NCBI GenBank assembly: GCA_030432695.1
Contig: JAUILN010000013.1
Location: 1-64,000, forward strand
Direction of reading: 5' to 3'
DNA length: 64,000 nt
DNA from: a bacterium
GTDB taxonomy: Bacteria > Planctomycetota > UBA1135 > UBA2386
The notes under the pieces were generated by a model that saw only the letters and a list, made by a program, of their open reading frames with translations, made no database searches and was not told the DNA's origin. Shown here in pieces: positions 34,029 through 44,100 of this stretch (positions within the stretch are counted from its first letter, which is position 1; each line of letters starts with the position of its first letter). The position numbers were made by a program, and so were the translations under genes.

Positions 34029-35092
34029 CTCCGCCCGGCTTGGGAGGAGTTGCGGTCGTGGCGGTGCGCGGCGCGGACCGCGAAGACGTGCTACGGAATT
34101 GGCTGCGCACGCCGGCGGGTGCGGTGTTCCGATCGGACCACGGGCGTCCCCTGCTCGCGGTCCTGGCACCGGAGGGGGTGCCGCTCGACGAGGTGGTCGT
34201 GGTCGATCGCCCGGACCTGAACCGGCTCGAAGTCCATCTCCATGGCTCGGTTGCGGTGTTGGGCGAGCTGCAACGATACGGCCCGATCGAAAGGGCCGTC
34301 GAGCTGGATATCTCCTCCGGTGTACGCGGGCCGGTGTTGGACCTTCTGCTGCAGGCCACGAGTCGGGCTCGGTTGGCGTTGGCGGTCGAGCAGCTGGCGA
34401 TGCCGCCGTTCGAACAATGGTTGGAGCGGGCTGCGGCAGCGCCATCGGCCGAGGCGCGATCGCGCGAGTGGGAGCGGCTGAGCGGTCGGACGGTGACCGC
34501 GCGTGCCCTTGCCGCACCGGCGCGGCTCGTCCTCGTCGGCCGCCAGAACGCCGGGAAGTCGACCCTGTTGAATCGGCTGGTCCTGGCCGAGCGCGCGCTG
34601 ACGGGGGATCTCCCCGGACTGACTCGAGACGGGGTTCAGGAGGAGACCGAGCTATCCGGCTATCCGTACCGGATCGGCGACACCGCTGGACTCGGGGTTG
34701 CTGTGGGCCGGCTGGATCGCGCCGCGATCGAACGGGGGATCGAACTCGCGCGGGGAGGGCTGCGCATCCTGGTGGTCGACGGGGCGGTCGGCTGGGGCGA
34801 CGTCGAGCGGCGACTGGCGCCGGATGCAGACCTCGTGGTCTGGTCGCGTCGGGATCGCGTGCCACGTCCGATCGGGTGGCCGGACGACCTGCCCCTGGGG
34901 CCTGGCTTCGACCTTCGGGATCCGGAGGTCTCGCTCGAGGTGCGAGAGCGGGTCGGGGTCGAGCTTCGGCGCGTGCGTGGACTCCCGGAGGTACCGGAGG
35001 ACGGCGTCGGCGGCGTCGTCGCGTGGACCGACGACGAACTCGGGCGGGCACGGGATGCCCTGTCGTCCGATCGACCTGGTCCCGAGGTGTAG
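34010..35092 (+). CDS. Reduced MnmE-like GTPase
   Basis: MnmE modifies wobble uridine in tRNA. The N-terminus (RFELLTPPGLGGVAVVAVRG) resembles the MnmE N-terminal folate-binding domain, a helical segment follows, and a G domain is inserted: P-loop GRQNAGKSTLLNRL (about residue 180), LPGLTRDGVQEE, GDTAGL. However G4 is WSRRDR rather than NKxD, and the protein ends without the C-terminal C-x-GK motif required for tRNA modification; it is about 100 residues short. The true start may be a non-ATG codon (CTG at 34010, GGAGG just before it, inside coaX); TTG at 34040 is the alternative. A diverged homologue of unknown activity. Confidence 0.65.
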   Translation: MRFELLTPPGLGGVAVVAVRGADREDVLRNWLRTPAGAVFRSDHGRPLLAVLAPEGVPLDEVVVVDRPDLNRLEVHLHGSVAVLGELQRYGPIERAVELDISSGVRGPVLDLLLQATSRARLALAVEQLAMPPFEQWLERAAAAPSAEARSREWERLSGRTVTARALAAPARLVLVGRQNAGKSTLLNRLVLAERALTGDLPGLTRDGVQEETELSGYPYRIGDTAGLGVAVGRLDRAAIERGIELARGGLRILVVDGAVGWGDVERRLAPDADLVVWSRRDRVPRPIGWPDDLPLGPGFDLRDPEVSLEVRERVGVELRRVRGLPEVPEDGVGGVVAWTDDELGRARDALSSDRPGPEV

Positions 35093-35154
35093 CCGTCACC
35101 GACCGTGACGATCGTCGCCGCAACCTCGAAGAAGTTCGTGCGACGCGCGGTACC

Positions 35155-36522
35155 ATGTCCGCCTGCATGGACAGCAGCGGCAAGCGGGATCTCGTTTCGA
35201 TCGACGACCTCTCCTCGAACGAGATCATGGCGCTGTTCCGCCATGCCGACGAGTTCCGTGAAGACCTGCGCGCCTGGTCACACGTGTGTCGTGGATCGAT
35301 CATGGCCACGCTGTTCATGGAGCCGAGCACCCGGACGCGCTTGAGCTTCGAGTCGGCGATGTTGCGGCTCGGGGGTGGAGTGATCAGCGCGGCAGATGCG
35401 CAGTCGACCAGTTTCAGCAAGGGCGAGTCGATGGCGGACACGGTGCGAGTGGTCGGGGGGGCGTATGCCGACATCGTCGTCGTGCGACACCCGCAGGACG
35501 GCGCGGCGCGCGTCGCGGCGCAGTATGCGGCCGTGCCGGTGGTCAACGGTGGCGATGGTGCACACGAGCATCCGACGCAGACGCTTTGCGACCTCTACAC
35601 GTTGTGGCGCGAGAAGGGTGAGCTGGAGGGACTCGACGTCGCGCTCTGCGGCGACCTGCGCTACTCGAGGACCATCCATTCGTTTGCCTACGCCCTGGCG
35701 CGGTTCCGCGCCAACATCATCACGATGCCATACCCGGGCTTCGAGATGCCGCAGTACGTGCTCGATCGCCTGGCCCGCGAGTTCGGAGTCAGCACGGCGG
35801 TGGCGTCCGTGGGGGATCTGAGCGGGTTGGCTTCGGGGGATCGAGGCGCGGCCTACCTGACGGCCAGCAAGCCGCATCAGCTGGCGCTGTTCACGTCACT
35901 CTCGAAGGTGGACGTGGACCAGATCGACGCGATCTACATGACGCGCGCCCAGCGGGAGCGGCACGCTGGCGAATCGCTGATCGACTACCCTCGCATCTCG
36001 CGGGAGATGCTGAAGAGCGAGCGTCTGCGCGATACCCGGGTCATGCATCCGCTACCGCGCGTCGACGAGATCGACTACGACGTCGACGACGATCCGCGCT
36101 CGGTCTACTTCGGCCAGGCGGCGAACGGAGTCCCGATGCGCATGGCGCTGATGGCGTTCCTCCTGGGGGCGATCGAACTCGATGCCGAACGGCCGACGTC
36201 GTTCGCATCCGACGCGGGCTGGTGTCCGCCGGTCCAGAGCGTGCGGTGTCGCAACGACCGGTGCGTGATGAACGGGGAGGGCGCCCGCTACCTACCGGGA
36301 GACTTTCGGCTGTTCCGCGACGAGAGTCCGCCTCGTCTGACTTGTGCCTTCTGTGGTCGGGAGGTGCTGGCTCCGGTCGTTGGCAGTGTCCAGACTCGGC
36401 GGTTCCACGGGCACGATCATCCGTTGGTTCGGCGCATCAAGGTGGAGAACCGCGCCTACTTCGAGAGCGCGGAGCAAGCGAGGGTCGCGGGTTTTCGGGG
36501 CGACGAAGGCGTCGAGGCCTGA
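35155..36522 (+). CDS. pyrB: Aspartate carbamoyltransferase with C-terminal PyrI-type zinc domain
   Basis: Second step of pyrimidine synthesis: aspartate plus carbamoyl phosphate to carbamoyl aspartate. 455 residues, about 130-145 more than a usual PyrB. Catalytic signatures: STRTRLSFESA (carbamoyl-phosphate loop), FSKGESMADT, HPTQTLCDLYT, HPLPRVDEI. At about residues 363-410 there is C-x4-C ... x26 ... C-x2-C (VRCRNDRC and LTCAFCGRE), matching the zinc domain of the regulatory chain PyrI; the PyrI nucleotide-binding domain is absent. The domain could hold catalytic trimers together as PyrI does. ATG 35155 is used; 35167 is possible. Confidence 0.87.
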   Translation: MSACMDSSGKRDLVSIDDLSSNEIMALFRHADEFREDLRAWSHVCRGSIMATLFMEPSTRTRLSFESAMLRLGGGVISAADAQSTSFSKGESMADTVRVVGGAYADIVVVRHPQDGAARVAAQYAAVPVVNGGDGAHEHPTQTLCDLYTLWREKGELEGLDVALCGDLRYSRTIHSFAYALARFRANIITMPYPGFEMPQYVLDRLAREFGVSTAVASVGDLSGLASGDRGAAYLTASKPHQLALFTSLSKVDVDQIDAIYMTRAQRERHAGESLIDYPRISREMLKSERLRDTRVMHPLPRVDEIDYDVDDDPRSVYFGQAANGVPMRMALMAFLLGAIELDAERPTSFASDAGWCPPVQSVRCRNDRCVMNGEGARYLPGDFRLFRDESPPRLTCAFCGREVLAPVVGSVQTRRFHGHDHPLVRRIKVENRAYFESAEQARVAGFRGDEGVEA

Positions 36523-36606
36523 GCTGGGGCTGGTTCTGATCGAGCGGATCCGCACGGCGGCGGGCGGCGGCCGCACGGGGCCGGTCTCGCGCTCGGTTCG
36601 ACGTAA

Positions 36607-36627
36607 GTCTGGAAGTTCTTCCCAGAC
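36607..36627 (+). terminator. Candidate terminator after pyrB
   Basis: GTCTGG (36607-36612) pairs with CCAGAC (36622-36627) around a 9-nt loop, followed by ATTGTGTT. It is 85 bp after the pyrB stop. The stem is short and the T tract weak. Confidence 0.4.
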
Positions 36628-36940
36628 ATTGTGTTATGTCGGACTTCCTAGGTGGTCCCGCGGCGGCACGGTTGTTGTTCCTTCGGGGTCAGATCCGAGC
36701 CGGTTGGCGCGGACGTGAGGCGATTCAGCAGGACGTAGTCGATGCTTGGGGCCGCTGGTGCGGTCGGTTAGCTTTCTGCGCGCCCTCTGTTCCTCCTCAC
36801 GGCCTCGTCGGTCCCGCAGGTGTGCAATTCGCCCCACTCGTGGGGTGCGAATTGCCTACATCGTGGTGCCTCGGCGACCGCCGGGGTGGCCCTCGTGGCT
36901 CGGACGAACCGGTTCAACACTCTCCGCAGAGCCTTCGGTG
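36628..36940 (+). other. Leader region of lipoprotein A1 with a long hairpin
   Basis: No gene recognised. An inverted repeat at 36824-36855 has a perfect 9-bp outer stem, GCAATTCGC/GCGAATTGC, and a 4-bp inner stem (CCCA/TGGG) with a 2-nt bulge and a 4-nt loop. It lies 85 bp upstream of the A1 start, with no T run, so it is more likely an operator or mRNA leader structure than a terminator. An open frame reaches upstream from A1 to 36746 but is Arg/Pro-rich and not considered coding. Confidence 0.5.
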
Positions 36941-39900
36941 ATGCCCAATTCCCTGGACTATCGCTTCGTTCCTTCCGACCCCGCACGTGATCGTGCGGAG
37001 TGTTCGTCGGCATCACAGCCGCGCTCTAGAGTTCGCGAGCAGGTCGCGGGCTCCCTGCCGTCAGGCGCGGCTCGTCTGGCGGGCGCGGCGCGGGCGTTTG
37101 CTGCGGCCCTGCTGGTCCTCGTCCTGGGGGCTTGCAGTGGGAGCGGTGGCGGGGGAGGTGCCGGCGGCGGCACCGGATCCGGCGGCGCCCAGATCCGCGG
37201 GGTGTTTCACGGTCGTCTGGTCGACGTCTACGGCCTGCGTGATACCGCGAGCGGAAGGGTCGTCGAGCTGTTCGCCGAAGACGTGCTGATCGGTCCGGAC
37301 ATCCAGGACGAACGACCGCCTACCTCGACCAAGACCGACGAAGAAGTGTTGTACGACTTCATCGGGACCAACCCCGACAATCTGCAGCCGCGGCTGCTGA
37401 TCACGCGCCTGGTGGGTTCCGACGAGTTCGAGCAAGCCTACGGCGACCTCGACAACCGGGTGAAGAACGTCACGCCGGCGTTGTTCGGTCAAGACACGGC
37501 CCTGACGCCGTTCTCCGTCGTGCCGCGGAACGCCGCGATCGTGGTCGAGTTCACGTCCTCACTCGGTGTCGACCAGGACTTCTTCGTAGAGCGCGACGAC
37601 GAGGGGCGGATCACCGGGATCAAGAACACCGAGGCCGTGCAGCTTCTGCAGATCGTCGGTGATCCCAACGATGGCGATCCCCAGGGTGACTATCGTGTCG
37701 TGCCGTGTCGGGTGGTTCCGCGTGGCAACCTGCTCATCATCGACCCGGTTCTGCTCGGGTCGGAAGGGGCCCAGTATCAGGTCCGCAACAACGCGTCGGG
37801 CATGCCCGCATCGGCGGACCAGGTGGGGGCCAACATGCGGGTCGCCATCGCCATCACCGGCCCCTTGCGGATCCCGGCGGTGAACGAGGCGCAAACGTCG
37901 CCCTACGTGGGATTCAACAATCAGGGAGATCGTGCAGTCGTCCGCGACTTTCGTTCCGGCAACGTCGACGACAACTCGGCCGACATCTCTCGGGGATTCG
38001 TGCGGGATGCCGAGCCGCCGCGGCTGATCGGCGAGATGCTGATGTATCTCGAGCGCGTCGAGCAAGGGCCGGACGACACGCAGGTCGTCACGATCTTCAA
38101 GAACGACTTCGATCACAAGCTGGACCGGGGCGACGTGCTGAGGATCATCGATCCTGCGACCGAGCTGGTCTTCGAGACTGCGGAGATCATCGTCGAGCCG
38201 ACTGACGATCAGGGCGACCAGACCGTGCAGCACGTGCGCTGCATCATCCGAACGGTCGAGGGTCTCGAGCAGATCGATCCGTCCAACCTCCCGGGCTATC
38301 CCAGTGACCTCAACGAGCGGGAGGCGTGGCTCAAGTCGAACGCGCCGAAGTCGGTGCTCGTCGCCGAGTTCTCAGCGAGCCGGGTCGATCCCGACCTGCC
38401 GAACGTTACCTACCGCGACAAGCCGCTGAACTTCCTGACCTTCTCGCCAGAGCCTCAGCCGCTCAGCGATGGAACGCCGAGTCCGCAGGGAACCAACGTG
38501 TCTCCGTTCGCCGAGGCGATCCTGCGTTTCACGAAGCCGGTCGACCTCGAGACGGTTGGAGCCTTCGATACGTTCTTCTTCGCGACCCGGAACGTGCTCG
38601 ACGAGAACGCGATCCGGAGTGAATTCGCCGAGCCCCGCAACATCGACCTGGCGCGCTTGAACCTCGCGAAGTTCGTGACTCCGCACCTCGTGGCGTCGCG
38701 CGTGATCGATGAGGACGGCTCGCAGACTGCCGTGCGCCTGCAACCGACCAAGGGGTTCTACCTGGACGAGCAGATGCGCCTCGAGGCGTCGCAAACGCCT
38801 CCCGTCGAGCGACCGTACTTCCTGCATCTCTTGGGGGGGCAGGACGGTGTCAGAGATCTCGCCGGCAATCCAATCGACTTCCAATCCGCCTTCGGCGCAG
38901 TCGACTTCATCGCGATTCCGTTCACGCTCGATACTCGGAAGGACAACCAGAACATTCCGCTGTATCGCGACAACATCGTCGTGAGCGTTGTGCGGCGATT
39001 TGCGGACATCGATGAGGACGAGCAGCCCTCGGTCTACATCGACGACGAAGTGGCCAAGGTAGACGGGGCCACGGGTGCTCCGCTCCCCGCGCCGGCCGAG
39101 GCCTACCCCTTGGAGGACGTCTTCGGCGCGGTCGTCTACCTCGCGGACGGAACGTTTCAGTCCCGACCGACGACTCGCGTCACGCAGGTGGTCGACGACC
39201 TCAATCAGCAACCGCCTCCGCCTCAGACGAGTGATCTCCGCTTCTGCCCCGAGGCGATCGCCGGAGAAGCCATGGTCGCTTCCGCGACTGCCGGCGTACG
39301 TTTCGGACAGGGCATCCAGAATCCGCTCAACCCGTTCGGGTCGCGATTGCAGACGCTCTGGCGGGAAATCGACATGAGCCTCTCCCGGGTCGATCCGTTC
39401 GACTTCAACCTCGATGTCGAGCAAATGTATTGGGCGCCCTTCACCGGCGGTGCGATCACCTACGACGTGTTCGACCGTGTGTCGCTGTTCCTCGGGCACT
39501 CCGAGTATCGGCCCGAGCCGTGTGTGGGATCGTTCAGTTCGCTGCCCGAGCTGCCCAACTCCGGTCTGCGGCCGGTGTTCGCGGACAATTACGCGCACAA
39601 CCTGGCTCCTCTGACCGGCGGGAAGACCGAGGACCCGGCTCCGCACCCTGCCTACATCGACCAGCAACTGGTGATCGAGGCCGCGCTGGCGTTCACCGAG
39701 CCCAACGGCATCAACCGCTACCTGCCGCTTCCCGAGTTCCAGGAGCCCTACTTCGTCTGGCGTGACGAAACGATCTCGCTGCAGGGCGGCATTTCGGGCA
39801 AGGGTTCGGATGTCCGGAATGCGAACCAGAACATGCGGCCCTACATCATCTCGCCGTGGCTCGGCGGGATCGGGCGCTTGGTGACCGGCCCTCCCAACGC

Positions 39901-40942
39901 GCTTCAGTTCAACCGCAACTTCTGGCTGAACTCCGACGAGTTCACGATCGCGCAGACCTCGCAGCGCGACAACTACACGGGTGGTGGCGTGCACAACATC
40001 GCGCTGCCGCTGCTCGCTGACTTCTGGACCTACTGTGATGACCCCGACCTTCCCCAGGATGCCGGGTTCGTTGCGACGGGGTTCAATGGGTGGCAGATCG
40101 CGCTGACCGTGCAGTCGGGTCCGACACCCAACTTCCGCTCCTACTCGGGCGGGTTCGCGGGCACGAGCACCCGGCCGTCGATCTGCGTGGACACGAGTTC
40201 ACAGGCATGGATCCGAGCGGCAGGTGGCTATACCCCGGCCGGCGCGCGGACCACCACATCCGCTGACAACTCCCTCTATTGGGTCATGGCCGACTTCCTG
40301 AAGCGGCAGTCGGTTGCCACATTCGGGTTCGTGGACGTCTTCAACCCACACCGAATGCCGGCTCCGAACAGCGGATTCTTCGATCCTCGCCTCGGGCCAT
40401 TCCTCACCGACGCGACGGGCAATCCGGCGTTGCCATCCAACACGCTGCCTCAGTACTCGTACTTCTTCGAGCCGCCGCTCGAGTCCCTCCCTGGTGGTAC
40501 CTCACTGGTCCCCGAGTTCCGCGCGGCATCCAAGATCGATCCCGAGCCTTGGCGCTACACCGCCCTGCAGACCTTCATGGGCTGGGGGCCGGAGCTGCGG
40601 CCGAATGAAGTCAACTTCCCCCTCGATCCGCTGAAGGCTGGCGACGCAGGAATGCGCAAGTTCGACAACCGCTCGATCGATCGGGACGGCAACGCGGCCA
40701 GCCCGCGCAACCACTGGACCTACTACTACAACCACGAGGTCACCGGCTACACCGGTGAGATCACGAACCTCTCGCGGGATACCTTCACCAACCAGTTCGC
40801 TGGTCCGACCGAGCCTTTCGATGCCTCGGACGTGCGCTACTTCAACTGGCGCTTCGTGATGGTGAACAACGTGAACTCGAGTCCGCCGGTGTCGCCGCGC
40901 ATCGACTCTTTCGCGATCACGTATCGATTCGAGCGGCAGTGA
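36941..40942 (+). CDS. Giant lipoprotein A1 of the pilus-locus array
   Basis: A 1333-residue lipoprotein. A long basic N-region (~50 residues) precedes the hydrophobic stretch and lipobox AAALLVLVLGACSGSG; a glycine-rich linker follows. Next come conserved blocks also present in A2 (44948): HGRLVDVYG, VVPRNAAIVVEFTSSLGVD, GDRAVVRDFRSGN, an Ig-like segment (FAEAILRFTKPVDLETV), NLDVEQMYWAPF, LGHSEYRPEP, and the end RYFNWRFVMVNNVNS. No enzymatic motif is seen. With A2 and the B proteins it makes an A-B-A-B array between pyrB and the prepilin peptidase. Surface, adhesion or secretion-substrate roles are guesses. The ATG at 36941 has only a weak ribosome site. Confidence 0.75.
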   Translation: MPNSLDYRFVPSDPARDRAECSSASQPRSRVREQVAGSLPSGAARLAGAARAFAAALLVLVLGACSGSGGGGGAGGGTGSGGAQIRGVFHGRLVDVYGLRDTASGRVVELFAEDVLIGPDIQDERPPTSTKTDEEVLYDFIGTNPDNLQPRLLITRLVGSDEFEQAYGDLDNRVKNVTPALFGQDTALTPFSVVPRNAAIVVEFTSSLGVDQDFFVERDDEGRITGIKNTEAVQLLQIVGDPNDGDPQGDYRVVPCRVVPRGNLLIIDPVLLGSEGAQYQVRNNASGMPASADQVGANMRVAIAITGPLRIPAVNEAQTSPYVGFNNQGDRAVVRDFRSGNVDDNSADISRGFVRDAEPPRLIGEMLMYLERVEQGPDDTQVVTIFKNDFDHKLDRGDVLRIIDPATELVFETAEIIVEPTDDQGDQTVQHVRCIIRTVEGLEQIDPSNLPGYPSDLNEREAWLKSNAPKSVLVAEFSASRVDPDLPNVTYRDKPLNFLTFSPEPQPLSDGTPSPQGTNVSPFAEAILRFTKPVDLETVGAFDTFFFATRNVLDENAIRSEFAEPRNIDLARLNLAKFVTPHLVASRVIDEDGSQTAVRLQPTKGFYLDEQMRLEASQTPPVERPYFLHLLGGQDGVRDLAGNPIDFQSAFGAVDFIAIPFTLDTRKDNQNIPLYRDNIVVSVVRRFADIDEDEQPSVYIDDEVAKVDGATGAPLPAPAEAYPLEDVFGAVVYLADGTFQSRPTTRVTQVVDDLNQQPPPPQTSDLRFCPEAIAGEAMVASATAGVRFGQGIQNPLNPFGSRLQTLWREIDMSLSRVDPFDFNLDVEQMYWAPFTGGAITYDVFDRVSLFLGHSEYRPEPCVGSFSSLPELPNSGLRPVFADNYAHNLAPLTGGKTEDPAPHPAYIDQQLVIEAALAFTEPNGINRYLPLPEFQEPYFVWRDETISLQGGISGKGSDVRNANQNMRPYIISPWLGGIGRLVTGPPNALQFNRNFWLNSDEFTIAQTSQRDNYTGGGVHNIALPLLADFWTYCDDPDLPQDAGFVATGFNGWQIALTVQSGPTPNFRSYSGGFAGTSTRPSICVDTSSQAWIRAAGGYTPAGARTTTSADNSLYWVMADFLKRQSVATFGFVDVFNPHRMPAPNSGFFDPRLGPFLTDATGNPALPSNTLPQYSYFFEPPLESLPGGTSLVPEFRAASKIDPEPWRYTALQTFMGWGPELRPNEVNFPLDPLKAGDAGMRKFDNRSIDRDGNAASPRNHWTYYYNHEVTGYTGEITNLSRDTFTNQFAGPTEPFDASDVRYFNWRFVMVNNVNSSPPVSPRIDSFAITYRFERQ

Positions 40943-40960
40943 TCGACTCGAGCGGTAGGG
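40923..40960 (+). repeat. 19-bp duplication across the A1 stop codon
   Basis: ATCGATTCGAGCGGCAGTG (40923-40941) is followed directly by ATCGACTCGAGCGGTAGGG (40942-40960), 15 of 19 bases identical. The TGA stop (40940-40942) lies at the junction. Confidence 0.8.
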
Positions 40961-40980
40961 ATCCGACCAGGCTCGGAGTG

Positions 40981-41052
40981 GCCCCCTGCGGGGGCGGCTT
41001 CGGGCCGACGCAGAACTCTGACATTCCTCCGGGTCGCTCGATCGAGCGTCCC
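40981..41052 (+). terminator. Two GC-rich hairpins between A1 and B1
   Basis: GCCCCC-TGC-GGGGGC (40981-40995) is a perfect 6-bp stem with a 3-nt loop. At 41031-41052, GGGTCGCTCGATCGAGCGTCCC is a near-perfect palindrome with a 14-bp uninterrupted core. Neither has a T run. They may end A1 transcription or protect mRNA ends; B1 starts at 41163. Confidence 0.4.
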
Positions 41053-41162
41053 GAATGGCGAGGACGCCTGCAGCATGGTCCACGAGCACCATGTGGAGGC
41101 ACCTGGCCTTCCCTGACATTCACGGTCCCCGGCGTCCCCCTGGGACTCAGAACCCCTCTCTG

Positions 41163-44100
41163 ATGAATCCGACGATGAACCTGCGTGTCCCCAGACTGAT
41201 CACGCTTGCCGGTGCGCTCGCCGTCCTGGCTGGCTGCTCCGGCGGAGGCGGGAACACGGACAGCGTGCCCGGCACGAGTGGCGACTTCCTGGTGCTGCGC
41301 ACCACGCCACCGAACAACGGCAAGCTGTTCTTGAACGAGCCGATCCGCATGGACTTCAGCAACCGCGTCGACCTGTCGACCGCGGATCTGAACACGGTTG
41401 CGTTCCAGGTCTTCGACCTGAACGGCAATCCGCTCACGGAGCGCCCTGCGGGTACGTTCTCCGTCGGCCGTTCGGCGGGGGACGACGAGGCTGGCCGTCA
41501 GCTGGTGTTCACGCCGCGGTTCCCGACCAACAACACGTTCACCGACGGCGGCTTCAAGCCTGGCCGGCTCTATGTGGTGCAGCTGGTGGCCGGCTCGTCG
41601 CGCAACAACACCACTCTGCGTGATGTCAACGGCCGGCCCTTGTCGCAGCCGGTGACGTTCGAGTTCCGGACCGCGGACGGTACTACGCCGTCCCAGCTGT
41701 TCAGCGATACCCGCGCCGGCGGACCGCGCCGCGTCTCCTTCCAGGTCAGTCCGCAGGAAGGCGGCGAGGTCGCGCTGAACCGCTTCTCACAGGAGCCCGT
41801 CGAGGTGCGCCTCACGTTCGACCAGCCGCTGAACCCCAGCGACGAGAACGTGCCGGTGAACATCGCGGCGGACCCGACACAGCGGTCGGGGAGCAACCGC
41901 GGGCGGGTCTTCATGGAGTACGACGATCCGAGCCAGCAGAACCGCTGGATCCCGGCGACCGTCGATCTCGAAGTGAACACACGCGAGGGTTCGGCGATCG
42001 TGCTGCGACCGGTAGGGGTCCTTCCGAACAACGCCGACATCCGGGTGATCGTCGAGAACACCGTCGAGGACATGTCGGGTGAGTCCAACGTCTCCGACGC
42101 CAGCTACAACCGGATCTTCGGTACCTTCAGAACCCAAGCGGACTTCGATCCCCAGTACGATGCTATCGTCGAGACCTTCGTCGACAGCTCGGATCTGGAT
42201 CTCGACGCTCCGTTCCTCGAGCCGGCTGCGGAACTCGAAGACGGGCAGATCCGCGCAAGCTTCAACTTCGATGGCGGCACTTCGCGCCTGACCTACCGGC
42301 CGCAGCAGCGCCAGGTAATTCTCAACACCGACTTCACGCAGATCACGCCGGTCAACAACCCACCGATCAACGTCTCGGGTGGTGTGTTCACCTTCTCGGA
42401 GGTGATCATCGACGACAACGTGCGAGTCGAAGGTGTCGGCACCAATCCGATGGTCTGGCTCGTCACCGGTGACTTCACGGTCAATGGTGTGCTGGCTGTC
42501 GACGGTGGCGCCGGCGCGCGAGTCGATACCCTCAACTCCGCCAACTTCCCGACGCCGGGTGGCATCGGTGTCTGTGGCGGTGGCAACGGAGGTCGCGGCA
42601 GCCCCAACGCCCAGGACCGCAGCGAACTCGGCGAGCCCGGCTTCGGTCCGGGGCAGCGTCCGAACGGTGGTGGTGAGCCTGGCCGCCTGAGTTGCAGCAG
42701 TTCTTGCAACCGTGGCTCGGCTGGGGGCGGTGGCTCGTTGTTCACTCAGGGTGACCCGTGGTATCCGCCGAACCCGACTGCCCAGCGTTGGCCGCAGACT
42801 GATGGCTTCGGCGGCGAGGGCTGCACGAACCGGTCTCTGCCCGGCGGTCAGCCTGGTCCGCAGCCGTTCACCGACTCGCGCGACGACAACAACTTCTGGG
42901 GCAGCGCAGTCAATCTCGCGACTGGCGTCCGCATCCGCGGCGAACTGCTGGCTCCCGTCGCGGGTGCCGGTGGTGGTGGCGGTGGTGACCGATCGGCGAA
43001 CTGTCGAGTTCCGGATCCGACCGGCTTCATCAGCGACAACAAGGGCGGCGGTGGCGGCGGCGGCGCTGGCATCCTCATCGTGCAGGCACTTGGCACCATT
43101 CGGATCGGCCGGAGCGGATTGATCTCCGCCGTAGGCGGTCACGGTGGTGGTGGCGAGCAGGCCGGCTCCAACAACGAAGGTGGTGGTGGTGGCGGCGGTT
43201 CCGGCGGCATGGTCGTGCTGATGGCCGGCCAGGGCTTCAGGATCGCCGCGCACGGCACCAACGCGCTCACCAACGCAACCTACGGCGAGCTGGACTACTC
43301 GTTCGCGATCTCTGCGGATGGCGGCATCGGCACGCAGGGGCGCTTCGGCGGCACCGAGATCAGCAACAAGTACTCACCGATCGGCACTGCGGCATGGAAC
43401 TCCAAGCCGACGGGTGGCTTCGGTGGGATGGGCATCGTCCAGCTGCTGGTGCCCCCCGGTGACGATGACGACGGAACGGGCAACCGACTGGACGACAACA
43501 TCGTCTTCGTCGATCAGAACAACATGGACCTGCCCGCCGCGCGGAAGGTCGAGTTGCTGGCTTGGCGCGGCTGGCCCGATGAGACCGGCCAGCGCACCGA
43601 CGACCTCGGCAACCCGATCGATCTCGGCAACGAAGACGGCGACATCCGGCCGAGTCCGATCTTGTTGCCCGCGCCGTTCGGCGCGGTCTCGCGGGCTCGA
43701 TCGCGTTGGATCGACCTGGGATTCGCGCGTCGGGAGCGCTTCGACACCGATCCGGGCAACGACGTGCCACGGTCCGTCATCGCGCCGGCCGGGATGGAGC
43801 CGAAGCCCGACTACGGTGACGAGGATCTGGGTTTCGCTGGCACCAGCAAGGGAATCGGAGATCCAGGCTACATCGCGTTCGACCCGCAGAGCGGGGCTCC
43901 GATGTTCCCGGTGATCTCGTTGCCTGGCGGCGACGTGCGCGACATCGAGTCCGTGACGACCAACAAGATGTTCGAAGGCGGGGATGCGTACGAACTCGCT
44001 TTGGTCCCCGGCCAGTCGCTCGGCACGTTGGATCACCGATACTCGAACTACCGGTTGCAGATCCTCGACGACGGCGACACTCCGTTGGCCGATTTCCGGA

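Noticed and set aside
34099..35154. Upstream extension of the pyrB frame
   Set aside because: It overlaps the MnmE-like gene in another frame and its composition is a GC-rich shadow.
36746..36940. Upstream extension of lipoprotein A1
   Set aside because: Arg/Pro/Ser-rich, crosses the hairpin and would bury the signal peptide even deeper.
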